44,060 nt of DNA from Bacteroidales bacterium (GTDB lineage: Bacteria > Bacteroidota > Bacteroidia > Bacteroidales > UBA932): contig JAFRXO010000031.1 in assembly GCA_017443465.1 (NCBI GenBank), positions 1 to 44,060 on the forward strand, written 5' to 3'. Below are positions 26,895-34,645 of the stretch, piece after piece (position 1 is the stretch's first letter; each line of letters begins with the position of its first letter). Both the position numbers and the translations under genes were made by a program. The notes beneath the pieces were generated by a model. That model worked only from the letters and a program-made list of their open reading frames with translations. It was not told where the DNA came from and ran no database searches.

Positions 26895-27829
26895 ACTTCA
26901 ATCTTTATCATGTTGTCTGTCAGCAGGAAAGCAGGGCGGGAGTCGTTATACCACCTGGACGGGGCAACTACGGTTTTGTCAGGAGCCGTTCCCAGGTACT
27001 GTGCCCACCATGCGAAGGTGCTGTTGGGGATTATGAAATGGCGGCATGAGGACATCAGGCGCAGTTTTTCCCACTGCGGATCGGTCCCGCTTTCGTAATG
27101 GCATTCCCCGTCGATCCGGACATTCTCTATTACCCAGTCTATCTCGTCGGAGAAGAGGAAGAACACCGGATCCTTTACCCTTGAGCGGATTTCTTCCACT
27201 GCTTTACGGTAATAATCCGGTCCGCATACGTCGAATATGTTCTTGTAGCCGGCATTGGAGATGAAGTCCCCGCGGCGGAAAGATATGCAGACGGACTCTG
27301 TGCTTTGGATGCGCTCAAGGAGCTGGGCATTGGCCGGGAGGGGAGAGTGCTTCGGAGTGAATTCTTCCAGGAGCCGGGGCCTGATGCTGTCGAAGAAACG
27401 GGTGTTCTCGAAGAGTCCGTCGAGGATTATGTCTTTCTTTGAAGAGAGGTCGGGGAGGAAATCGTTGTTGTCGCTTACAACCATTCCCAGCCTGGTGAAC
27501 AGGGGAGCCCACTGCTGCTGCCTGGAGAGGAACAGGAGGCGGTCCTGGGTCTTCCGCAGGACCTTTGCATCGAAATAATATGCCTTGAGGGCCAGGGACT
27601 GTGCCAGGGAACCTTCAGAATATGCAATCTTCCTGTCTGAGCTGCGGTAGGGGGCGGTGTTGAAGTCCTGGAGCGAGTCTTTCCAGCCCTGTGCCGGGTC
27701 AAGCCCCCGCATGGAGCTGAAGCCCAGCACCAGTTCATCCCCTCCGCCTCTTTCGATCTGGAGTTTCCTCGCACAGGCATACCTGAACATCTGGTTGCCT
27801 AGCCGGCCTTTCATCTCTATTGCTATCAT
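26891..27829 (-). CDS. Alpha-1,2-fucosyltransferase (GT11)
   Basis: The 312-residue protein shows the GT11 pattern: KGRLGNQMFRYACARKL near the N-terminus, CISFRRGDFI as the (H)xRRGDY motif that binds GDP-fucose, and a C-terminal NSTFAWWAQYLG block. It would add fucose in alpha-1,2 linkage to a surface glycan. Related enzymes in gut Bacteroidota can cap glycans with host-like fucose. It is coupled by 4-bp overlaps to both neighbours. Confidence 0.92.
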   Translation of the reverse strand: MIAIEMKGRLGNQMFRYACARKLQIERGGGDELVLGFSSMRGLDPAQGWKDSLQDFNTAPYRSSDRKIAYSEGSLAQSLALKAYYFDAKVLRKTQDRLLFLSRQQQWAPLFTRLGMVVSDNNDFLPDLSSKKDIILDGLFENTRFFDSIRPRLLEEFTPKHSPLPANAQLLERIQSTESVCISFRRGDFISNAGYKNIFDVCGPDYYRKAVEEIRSRVKDPVFFLFSDEIDWVIENVRIDGECHYESGTDPQWEKLRLMSSCRHFIIPNSTFAWWAQYLGTAPDKTVVAPSRWYNDSRPAFLLTDNMIKIEV

Positions 27830-28635
27830 ATCTTGTATCTTAATCCTTCACGTACTCCCCTGAAAATCGCCTTCATCTTGCTGCATTTCTGCTTCTCCCC
27901 GAGAAGGATGCGGACCAGGCGTTCCCTGTTGTCCTTGTACTGGACTTTCTTGAGTTCAGCAGTGCATGAAGGATAGGTCCGCATTACGATGAGGGGATTG
28001 CGGTAGATCTCGTAGAGCCGCTTCGGGGGATAATCGAAGATGGTGTAGGGCTTCCCGAGGAATTTCTTGACCGCCTTTTTGCCAAGGGAGTGGGCCAGGT
28101 TCCCAGCATTGATGTGACAGGCCCTGATTCCCAGGGATTTGGAGTGGTAAAGGAATTCAGTGTCAACTGCATCCAGGAAGAAGTCTTCCCTCCATCCGCC
28201 GGTGCGTTCAACCACCGGAAGGGGAATTAGCATGCCGGAATTGATGAGGGCATACTCATCGACGATTTCCGAGGGGAGGAACCTGGAATTGATTACGGGA
28301 CCGCATATGCAGTCAGGAACCTTTGCGGCTGCCTGGATGTAGCCCTCGAAATCCGCGAAACAGGAATCCTGATCCATTATCAGCAGGTGGGTGAAACCTT
28401 CTTCCGAGGCCCGTCCGGCGGCATAGTTATAAGCCTTCGGCAGCCCCACATTCTCCCCGGTTCCGCAGAACTCCACCTTTCCGGCCCATGCCTGCCCATA
28501 TGTCACAGCCTCCTCATCCAGAGGACTGTTCCTCCAGACCAGCAGTTTCCCCACTCCGTCGATGAAGGAGGAGATGTTCCTTCTGAGCACCTCCATGTCC
28601 GGATTGTAGGTTACTATGACGGCAAGTATCTTCAT
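27826..28635 (-). CDS. Family 2 glycosyltransferase (rhamnosyltransferase-like)
   Basis: This 269-residue GT-A enzyme opens with LAVIVTYNPD and has GENVGLPKAYNYAAG and the metal-binding LLIMDQDSCF segment, the pattern of WbbL/RgpF-type rhamnosyltransferases. The donor is inferred only from that resemblance. The start codon shares one base with the stop of the upstream Fe-S/peptidase fusion gene (TAATG), and its stop overlaps the fucosyltransferase start by 4 bp. Confidence 0.9.
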   Translation of the reverse strand: MKILAVIVTYNPDMEVLRRNISSFIDGVGKLLVWRNSPLDEEAVTYGQAWAGKVEFCGTGENVGLPKAYNYAAGRASEEGFTHLLIMDQDSCFADFEGYIQAAAKVPDCICGPVINSRFLPSEIVDEYALINSGMLIPLPVVERTGGWREDFFLDAVDTEFLYHSKSLGIRACHINAGNLAHSLGKKAVKKFLGKPYTIFDYPPKRLYEIYRNPLIVMRTYPSCTAELKKVQYKDNRERLVRILLGEKQKCSKMKAIFRGVREGLRYKI

Positions 28636-30389
28636 TATCTGAGGGCTGTAAGATCTACGTCAACTTTCTCCAGAAGGGGACTCGAGTGCATGTCCTGCGG
28701 GTTCGTTCCGGGAATGTCCTGGGGAATCGGGGATCCGAGGATCCCGAAAAGCTGCACCCAGTAAACCGGGAATTCTCCGTCCGGTCCCTTGAAGTTCATC
28801 GGGTTTGCAGGAAGGATCGGCTTTCCGTCTTTGTCCAGATAGCTGTCCCTGACCAGTTCGGTGCAGTAAGAAGCTCCGTTGTCTGGAAGGAAATTGTTGT
28901 CGTAAGGCTCCCCGATGTGCTTCTTGGCATTTTCCACCAGGTCGCGGGGGCCTTTCTTGAGCCTCATGACTTCGAAGACAGGATAGCTTCCGTCCCTGAG
29001 GGTGAAATCCGTCAGGAAAGTATCCAGGGGGTGCCTGTCTACTCCGTGCGCAAGTGTAGCGTCGATTATCCAGACCTGGCCACCTTCAACTTCAGCTATG
29101 GCGGTGTGTATGTAATTAAGCGGCCCTTCCTTGCCGGTAGCGGCTGCGATTCCGCTGCTCATCGATGTGGAGTCGAGGCTGTAGTCGACCGGAATTCCGA
29201 CGAAAACCAGGTCTCCCGACTTCAGCTGCCTGGAGGTGCATCCAAGGCTGATGAGAGCCGGAACCAGGAGGAGGAACATGCGCAGTATTTTCGATTTAAG
29301 GGTGTGTGCCATTTTGTGGAATCTTGGGAATGTCTTCATGTATTTTTCTTTCAGTATGCTGTGCCTGAGGACTTTCCGGGCGGACTTTGCGAAGCCGTAC
29401 CTTGGATAGAGCGGCAGGAATTTTCCGCGGAGCGGACTCTTGTCGGTAGTTTGGAGAAGGGAAGGCCTGTAGGCTTGCCTATCACTGTACGGGTGCTCTT
29501 CCAATCTGAGTGAAGGGAATGCCTCCCGGATCCTCTCCAGGGCTTTCTCTCCTTTCGGGGTGTTGACCCCGACGAAGGATTTCTGCCCCGGCAGTCCGAT
29601 GAAATCCCCGAGGGTCAGGTCGCCGGTGCGCTGCGGCCTGGCATATGGGCAGGTGTAGCAGTTCTCCCGAAGGCTGAGACCTTCCAGATAGGCCTTGAAA
29701 TATGGCTGTGTGGATGCGCTTTCGCGGTAAATGCATTCGCTGCCGTTCCATAGGGTCAGGAAGAAATCGTCACTGTCGTTGCTTCGGAAGCGTACGTCCG
29801 TAACGTTCTTTTTCCCAATATGTTCAAGTTCGTCATCGAGGTAATTCTGGGGGCATGTCCCATGGCACAGCAGGTCGGCTGTCACCAGGCCTTCAAAGTC
29901 TTTTCCGAGGAAGTTCCTCAGGCCGGCTACTTGGCATGGCCTTCCGGTGAAAACCACTTCCCGGCCTTCCTTGAGAAGGGACCTGATGGAGCTGTAGGCC
30001 TCCGGCGAAAAGCTGCTGTGGACGTATTTCGAGCCTTTGAATTCCTCGGCATCGCCTTCTTTTACGATGGCGTTGAAGTCTTTGTCCCATGCAGTCCCGA
30101 ATGAGTGGTCATATGCTTTGGCGAGAAGGGCGGCGACCCCTCCGGAAGAGCTGCGGCGCCGCTGCGAACTGTCTTCGTTCCATGCCGCGAAGCACTTCGA
30201 AGGCATATGCATTGAAGGCGGGTTGAGGACAGGGCAGGTGTCGGAGCATTGTCCGCATTCCAGGCAGTCCTTCCCTATGACGGGGCGGGTCACCCCGTAT
30301 GCGTCGGGCTGCATGCTGATGCACTGCACCGGGCATATGGCTTCACATGCCCCGCAGGCGCTGCATTTATCTGGAGGACAGAGTCTCAT
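28635..30389 (-). CDS. Fe-S FrhB/F420-dehydrogenase beta-like protein fused in frame to a YiiX-like lipoprotein cysteine peptidase
   Basis: The 584-residue reading frame joins two unrelated proteins. Residues 1-350 form the FrhB/FdhB-type protein usual in pyruvyl-transferase glycan loci: two [4Fe-4S] motifs (Cys9, 12, 15, 19 and Cys42, 45, 48, 52), RSSSGGVAALL, GRPCQVAGLRNFL and ENCYTCPYARPQRTGDLTLGD. Residues about 360-584 form a YiiX/permuted NlpC-P60-like domain with a probable catalytic His in NYIHTAIAEV and Cys in ASYCTELVRDSY. The junction carries a full lipoprotein signal (SKILRMFLLLVPALISLGC, Cys384). Internal ATGs at 29339 and 29312 could start the peptidase separately. No stop codon separates the parts. 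I chose start 30389 because it makes an ATGA overlap with the flippase gene; the longer frame to 30740 is shadow sequence. Confidence 0.8.
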   Translation of the reverse strand: MRLCPPDKCSACGACEAICPVQCISMQPDAYGVTRPVIGKDCLECGQCSDTCPVLNPPSMHMPSKCFAAWNEDSSQRRRSSSGGVAALLAKAYDHSFGTAWDKDFNAIVKEGDAEEFKGSKYVHSSFSPEAYSSIRSLLKEGREVVFTGRPCQVAGLRNFLGKDFEGLVTADLLCHGTCPQNYLDDELEHIGKKNVTDVRFRSNDSDDFFLTLWNGSECIYRESASTQPYFKAYLEGLSLRENCYTCPYARPQRTGDLTLGDFIGLPGQKSFVGVNTPKGEKALERIREAFPSLRLEEHPYSDRQAYRPSLLQTTDKSPLRGKFLPLYPRYGFAKSARKVLRHSILKEKYMKTFPRFHKMAHTLKSKILRMFLLLVPALISLGCTSRQLKSGDLVFVGIPVDYSLDSTSMSSGIAAATGKEGPLNYIHTAIAEVEGGQVWIIDATLAHGVDRHPLDTFLTDFTLRDGSYPVFEVMRLKKGPRDLVENAKKHIGEPYDNNFLPDNGASYCTELVRDSYLDKDGKPILPANPMNFKGPDGEFPVYWVQLFGILGSPIPQDIPGTNPQDMHSSPLLEKVDVDLTALR

Positions 30390-31933
30390 TGCTGCTTCAC
30401 CGGTTTGAGTTCCTTGAATTCGGAGAGCCTTACCTGCCTGGTAGCCAGGAGGATGAGTCCGTAGGGAATGATCCAGCATGCCGTCTTGACCAGGCATATC
30501 AGGATGAATGCGAGCCTGCGGGGCATCCCTCCGAAGGACTCGGGAGAGATCTTGACGACAAGCATGCATATGGCCATTACGGCGAATGCGGTGAGGGTCG
30601 GGGCGAGGAAGGATAAGGCCATCCTGGAGCGGCTCAGCCCCATGAGTTTCCGGTAGTACACCAGATAGTAGGAACCTATGACTATGAGGACGTAGATGAG
30701 GTAGGCGATTACCGCGGACCCGACTCCGAAGTGCCTGCACAGCAGGACGTTGAGTACTATGGAGAGAAGGCAGGCGGCCGCGGTGGTGATTACCAGCGCC
30801 CGGGTCTTACCATATGCTATCACGAGGCTGTTGCCCGGAGTGGTGTGGATCTGGACGAGGACGGTTATGCACCAGAGGATCATCCATATGCCCAGGTGTG
30901 CGTTTTCTTCTCCGACATATGCGCTGAGCATCTCGGAGGCGCAGAGGATGAACGGGACGCAGAGTACGTTGGCTATGACCGAGGTGTATCGGGTCCATTT
31001 GTAGGCGAAGCGTTCGATGCGGTCCTGCTCGCCGCGTGCCACCATCTCGGAGGTGCTGGGGATGAATATGGATGAGAAGGCTCCTCCTATTGTGATGATC
31101 AGGGAGGGGACGACCGAGATTATCTTGAAGTCGGTGAGGGTGTTGGCGGAGTCGGGAATGCAGATGCCAAGCACTATGGGGCGGGATTCGGTGGCGGTCA
31201 CCTGGAAGAATGACAGGGCGAATAGGGAGAGGCTGAAAACCAGTACGACCTTGAACTCAGGCCACCAGAATCCGGGTTTGAAATTGTCGATGAGACGGTC
31301 CCTGCGGCATTTTATCGCATATGGGATGATCAGGGATGCGGTCAGGAGGGTGAGAAGGAAGAAGTACCATTGGAGGGACAACGGTGCCTTCAGGGTTATG
31401 ACTATCAGGACTATCTTGAGAAGGACCTGGACGAACTGCATCTTCTGTGTGAAGGCCATCTGCATGTCCGAGATCAGCAGCTGGCTGAATGTGGAAGCTC
31501 CCCAGCTGAAGACGGACAGGACCGCGATGCTCAGGAGGCACCAGCGCAGGATAAGGAACTGGGAGTGGCTGATCGAGAACAGGCTCTCGCCGCAGAAGGC
31601 CAGAAGCACCATTACCGCGGCGTTGATCAGGGCTACAATCCCGTAGAAGGTGATGTTGGTGTGGGCGACTTTCGAAATCATGTCTCCTTTGCCTTCTGCC
31701 CTCCATCCCGAGAAGAAACGTACGGCTCCGTTGTTGGTTCCGAGGTCCAGTAGGTGCATGTAGGCGTTGCATGACATCGCAAGGGTCAGGATGCCGTATT
31801 CCGCCCTGCCGAACAGCCCCATCAGGAGGGGGACGGAAATGAACCCTACGGCAGCGTTGAGCACCTTCGTGAGGGTGCTCCAGAAGAAAGAGGACAAGTA
31901 GTATCTCTCCCTTTTCACTGCTTTTCCGCTCAT
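30386..31933 (-). CDS. Oligosaccharide flippase (Wzx/PST family)
   Basis: This 515-residue integral membrane protein has about 12-14 hydrophobic segments and the N-terminal pattern of PST/MOP exporters (VLNAAVGFISVPLLMGLFG, then YGILTLAMS). It would move lipid-linked oligosaccharide repeats across the cytoplasmic membrane. It is the second gene of the glycan operon, sharing ATGA overlaps with the pyruvyl transferase upstream and the Fe-S fusion gene downstream. No Wzy-type polymerase is seen in the window, so it may serve a short glycan or the polymerase may be encoded elsewhere. Confidence 0.92.
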   Translation of the reverse strand: MSGKAVKRERYYLSSFFWSTLTKVLNAAVGFISVPLLMGLFGRAEYGILTLAMSCNAYMHLLDLGTNNGAVRFFSGWRAEGKGDMISKVAHTNITFYGIVALINAAVMVLLAFCGESLFSISHSQFLILRWCLLSIAVLSVFSWGASTFSQLLISDMQMAFTQKMQFVQVLLKIVLIVITLKAPLSLQWYFFLLTLLTASLIIPYAIKCRRDRLIDNFKPGFWWPEFKVVLVFSLSLFALSFFQVTATESRPIVLGICIPDSANTLTDFKIISVVPSLIITIGGAFSSIFIPSTSEMVARGEQDRIERFAYKWTRYTSVIANVLCVPFILCASEMLSAYVGEENAHLGIWMILWCITVLVQIHTTPGNSLVIAYGKTRALVITTAAACLLSIVLNVLLCRHFGVGSAVIAYLIYVLIVIGSYYLVYYRKLMGLSRSRMALSFLAPTLTAFAVMAICMLVVKISPESFGGMPRRLAFILICLVKTACWIIPYGLILLATRQVRLSEFKELKPVKQQ

Positions 31934-33027
31934 CTCGTTTCGGCTTTAAGGAAGTCCAGGGATTCCTGGCGCAGGGCACTCAATCTGCTGGAAACCATGT
32001 TGTAATCAATCGGTTCCGGAAGTTCGCCGTTGAAGAAACGGTCCCCGGTACCGAATCTTTCGGCCAGGTCACTGAGCCTGGAGTTCTGGGAGGCCGGATC
32101 CGAGTCGTCGAAACGCTTGAGATTGGCGAACTGCTTCGAGAAATTGATTGAAAGCGCCGTCCCGTGGAAGGAATCGGTCAGTACGTAGGATGCGCCCCTG
32201 AGGGCCTTGATGAATTCCCGCGGTCCTGCGTTGTCCACAAGTGTGACCCCTTGGGGGATGTCGGAGGGGAAGTAGTTGGAGGGAAGCAGGATTGCCTGCC
32301 CGATTCCGGTGAGTTCCATCACTTTCCGGATGGTCTCAGTGTAGTCGGTGGGTTTGCGAAGGAAGTAGCAGAAGATATAGTCTCCGTTTACTGGAGGTAC
32401 AAACGAGGTCTTCCCGGCGAATGAGTCCCATTCCTCGGGGGTGAGGAGGAAAGTGGGGTCCAGGACGGTCCTGATGTCGTCCCTTCCGGTGATTTCCTTG
32501 AGTACCTTCTCCGCATTCTTCTCCCTGACTCCGATGTAGGAGAATTTGCCAAGATAGTCTTTCACCTTCTCCCTGTATTGCTCCGGGATGTCTCCCGTGC
32601 CTATGCTGCTGGCATATGAGACGCGTCTTTTCTTACCTGCGAATCCGAGGAATTCGAAACTCCGGAAATGGTCGTAGCAGTTCCAGATCTGGTCGCTTCC
32701 TGCCATGAATAGGTCTGTTCCCCGGCACATGATCCTGTTCTGGAGACATGTGACCGGCAGCTTGGAGGGAAATTCATCCCTGAAAAGGGACAGGAACTTC
32801 TCTTTCTGCTGCGGATAGGGACAGTCCTGGAGGAGTTTCTTCCGGCGGATTCCGAAGCGGGTGAAGAAATTGACTTTAATGTTCCTGGGGGTGAAAGGCC
32901 ATTCGAAAAAACGGGGGTAATACACGTCGTATCCCTCCCTCAGCAGGGCCTGTCTGAGGGCATATGCCTGAAGCACGGAACCGTAATTCGCTCCGAGATA
33001 CCATGTGACAAGACCGATCGTTTTCAT
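31930..33027 (-). CDS. Polysaccharide pyruvyl transferase family protein
   Basis: This protein of about 365 residues would transfer pyruvate from PEP to a sugar as a ketal, adding negative charge to a surface glycan. It shows the family pattern IGLVTWYLGANYGSVLQAYAL at the N-terminus, MAGSDQIWN in the middle, SYIGVREKNAEKVL, and a C-terminal VLTDSFHGTALSINFSK block. The Met at 33025-33027 is preferred over the one at 33057, which lies upstream of the -7 box (33039-33046). It is the first gene of the six-gene operon and is paired, as usual in Bacteroidota, with an FrhB-like protein. Confidence 0.92.
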   Translation of the reverse strand: MKTIGLVTWYLGANYGSVLQAYALRQALLREGYDVYYPRFFEWPFTPRNIKVNFFTRFGIRRKKLLQDCPYPQQKEKFLSLFRDEFPSKLPVTCLQNRIMCRGTDLFMAGSDQIWNCYDHFRSFEFLGFAGKKRRVSYASSIGTGDIPEQYREKVKDYLGKFSYIGVREKNAEKVLKEITGRDDIRTVLDPTFLLTPEEWDSFAGKTSFVPPVNGDYIFCYFLRKPTDYTETIRKVMELTGIGQAILLPSNYFPSDIPQGVTLVDNAGPREFIKALRGASYVLTDSFHGTALSINFSKQFANLKRFDDSDPASQNSRLSDLAERFGTGDRFFNGELPEPIDYNMVSSRLSALRQESLDFLKAETR

Positions 33028-33038
33028 ATACTTAATTC

Positions 33039-33046
33039 CAAAGTTA
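33039..33046 (-). promoter_or_regulatory. -7 box for the surface-glycan operon
   Basis: TAACTTTG on the minus strand lies 11 nt before the chosen ATG of the pyruvyl transferase gene, predicting a very short leader. A T-rich stretch stands about 20 nt upstream in place of a clear -33 box. Confidence 0.5.
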
Positions 33047-33078
33047 ACTTTTTGCAATGAATTGTGAAAAATTAAATG

Positions 33079-33086
33079 TAAATTTG
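33079..33086 (+). promoter_or_regulatory. -7 box for the cytochrome/SUMF1 operon, predicting a near-leaderless mRNA
   Basis: TAAATTTG fits TAnnTTTG and ends 5 nt before the ATG at 33092. With the usual spacing, transcription would begin at or next to the start codon. The GTG at 33086 is the last base of this box and so is unlikely to be the start. Confidence 0.45.
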
Positions 33087-33091
33087 TGGAG

Positions 33092-34615
33092 ATGTCTCAA
33101 AAGCAGAATGATAAATATTTCCTGATGGGACTGGGCGGGTTCATCTTGCTCCTGGCATGCATGATTGGTTTCAACGTGCTTATGGAGTACACTTCTACGA
33201 ACGCCGCCTGCATGGCCTGTCATGTCCATCCTGATGCGGAGGCACGCTGGAAGCAGTCTGTGCATTACAACAATGCCAGCGGTACCGTTACCGACTGCGC
33301 CAAGTGCCATCTTCCTCCGGCCGGGGATTTCAGGCATCTGGCCGTCAAGGCCCGCTTCGGAGTCACCCACATCTTCGCTTTCCTGACAAAGAAGAAATCG
33401 AACATAGACTGGCACAAGATGCAGACCCTGGAGCACGCCAGGAAGACCGTTTTCAACGAGTCTTGCGAGGCTTGCCACGTCAATCTCTATCCCCAGGGCA
33501 TCACTGATGACGGAATAACGGCCCATCTCTATTACGATGACAACAAGGCTACAGCTGATCTGGACTGCATAAGCTGCCACCTCGATGCCGGACATTTCCT
33601 GGAAGGCTACAAGCACGAGAAGATGACTGGAAAGGTGGACACCGGTTCCGGAGAGATATTCTCTTCCGCCGCCGAGGTGGACGGATTCAGGGACTTCACC
33701 GAGACTGTGCCGGGGACTCCGGCTTCCATTTCCATGATAGCTGTCCCGGGAGGTACGTTCCGGATGGGAAGTGATGAAAAAGAACCTTTCCGCCGTGAGG
33801 ATGAGTCTCCGGTCAGGGAGGTGACGGTTTCTTCGTTCTTCATGAGCGAGGTGGAGGTCACCTGGAACCAATACTGGGCTTTCTACAACGAGACCATGTC
33901 CGAGGGACGCACTCCTCCTTCGGTGGTATATGCCAACAATTCCCGTTCGGACGTGGATGCGGTCACAGGACCTACTCCTCCGTTCGGTTTCCCGGACCAT
34001 GGATGGGGAATGGGCGACCGTCCGGCTATCACTATGTCGCATTATGCTGCCGAGACATTCTGCCAGTGGCTTTCCCTCAAGACTGGAAGGACTTACCGCC
34101 TGCCTACGGAGGCTGAGTGGGAGTATGCCGCACGTGGCGGCACGGACTCTCCGTATTTCTTCGAGGGCAGTCCCAAGGCATTCTCTTCCAATGGCTTCTG
34201 GAAGAAATTCTCCAAGCCTTCCACCGATCCGATAGGCCGTTATGCGGTCTATGCCGCGAACAGCGGGGACAAGACTCAGGAGCCCTCGTCCGTAGAGGCC
34301 AACCCGTTCGGACTCAAGAATATGCTCGGAAACGTGATGGAGTACTGCTCTGACTGGTATGCTGCCGATGCATATGCTTCAGGAGAGACCGTGAACCCGA
34401 AAGGCCCCTCTGAAGGTACAGAGTATGTTGTCAGGGGCGGAAACTACAGCGATGATGCTTCGCAGCTGCGCTGCGCCGCGCGTTCGCATACTGAAAATGA
34501 CGCATGGCTCAAGACTGACCCCCAGAATCCCAAGAGCATATGGTGGTATTCCGACATTGTCGGGATAGGGTTCAGGGTCGTCTGCGAGGTGCCTGAAGGA
34601 ATTGACGTGAACTGA
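33092..34615 (+). CDS. Tetrahaem NapC/NrfH-like cytochrome c fused to a SUMF1/FGE-like domain
   Basis: The product is about 507 residues. Numbered from the GTG at 33086 (two residues longer), an N-terminal membrane anchor (about 11-33) is followed by four CxxCH haem motifs (CMACH 42-46, CAKCH 71-75, CEACH 127-131, CISCH 161-165), the layout of NapC/NrfH quinol dehydrogenases. From about 214 to the end is a formylglycine-generating-enzyme-like domain (AVPGGTFRMGSDEKEPF, YRLPTEAEWEYAARGG, NVMEYCSDWY, EYVVRGGNYSDD, GIGFRVV). The paired catalytic Cys residues of true FGE after the RGG(S/N) turn are absent (RGGNYSDDASQLRCAARS), so sulfatase maturation is unlikely; the domain may bind a ligand or be a non-haem iron relative. 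It faces the periplasm. It is the first gene of an operon with the two Tat-exported proteins downstream (30-nt gap). Confidence 0.87.
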   Translation: MSQKQNDKYFLMGLGGFILLLACMIGFNVLMEYTSTNAACMACHVHPDAEARWKQSVHYNNASGTVTDCAKCHLPPAGDFRHLAVKARFGVTHIFAFLTKKKSNIDWHKMQTLEHARKTVFNESCEACHVNLYPQGITDDGITAHLYYDDNKATADLDCISCHLDAGHFLEGYKHEKMTGKVDTGSGEIFSSAAEVDGFRDFTETVPGTPASISMIAVPGGTFRMGSDEKEPFRREDESPVREVTVSSFFMSEVEVTWNQYWAFYNETMSEGRTPPSVVYANNSRSDVDAVTGPTPPFGFPDHGWGMGDRPAITMSHYAAETFCQWLSLKTGRTYRLPTEAEWEYAARGGTDSPYFFEGSPKAFSSNGFWKKFSKPSTDPIGRYAVYAANSGDKTQEPSSVEANPFGLKNMLGNVMEYCSDWYAADAYASGETVNPKGPSEGTEYVVRGGNYSDDASQLRCAARSHTENDAWLKTDPQNPKSIWWYSDIVGIGFRVVCEVPEGIDVN

Positions 34616-34645
34616 AATCAAACTACTTTAAAACAATAATCAATT

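Noticed and set aside
30390-30740. 117-residue N-terminal extension of the Fe-S/peptidase fusion
   Set aside because: It overlaps the flippase coding sequence in another frame, is rich in Arg/His/Pro shadow composition, and the ATG at 30389 makes the same ATGA junction as the rest of the operon.
33086-33091. GTG start two codons upstream for the cytochrome/SUMF1 gene
   Set aside because: The GTG overlaps the last base of the TAAATTTG -7 box, so it is probably not transcribed; ATG 33092 is preferred.
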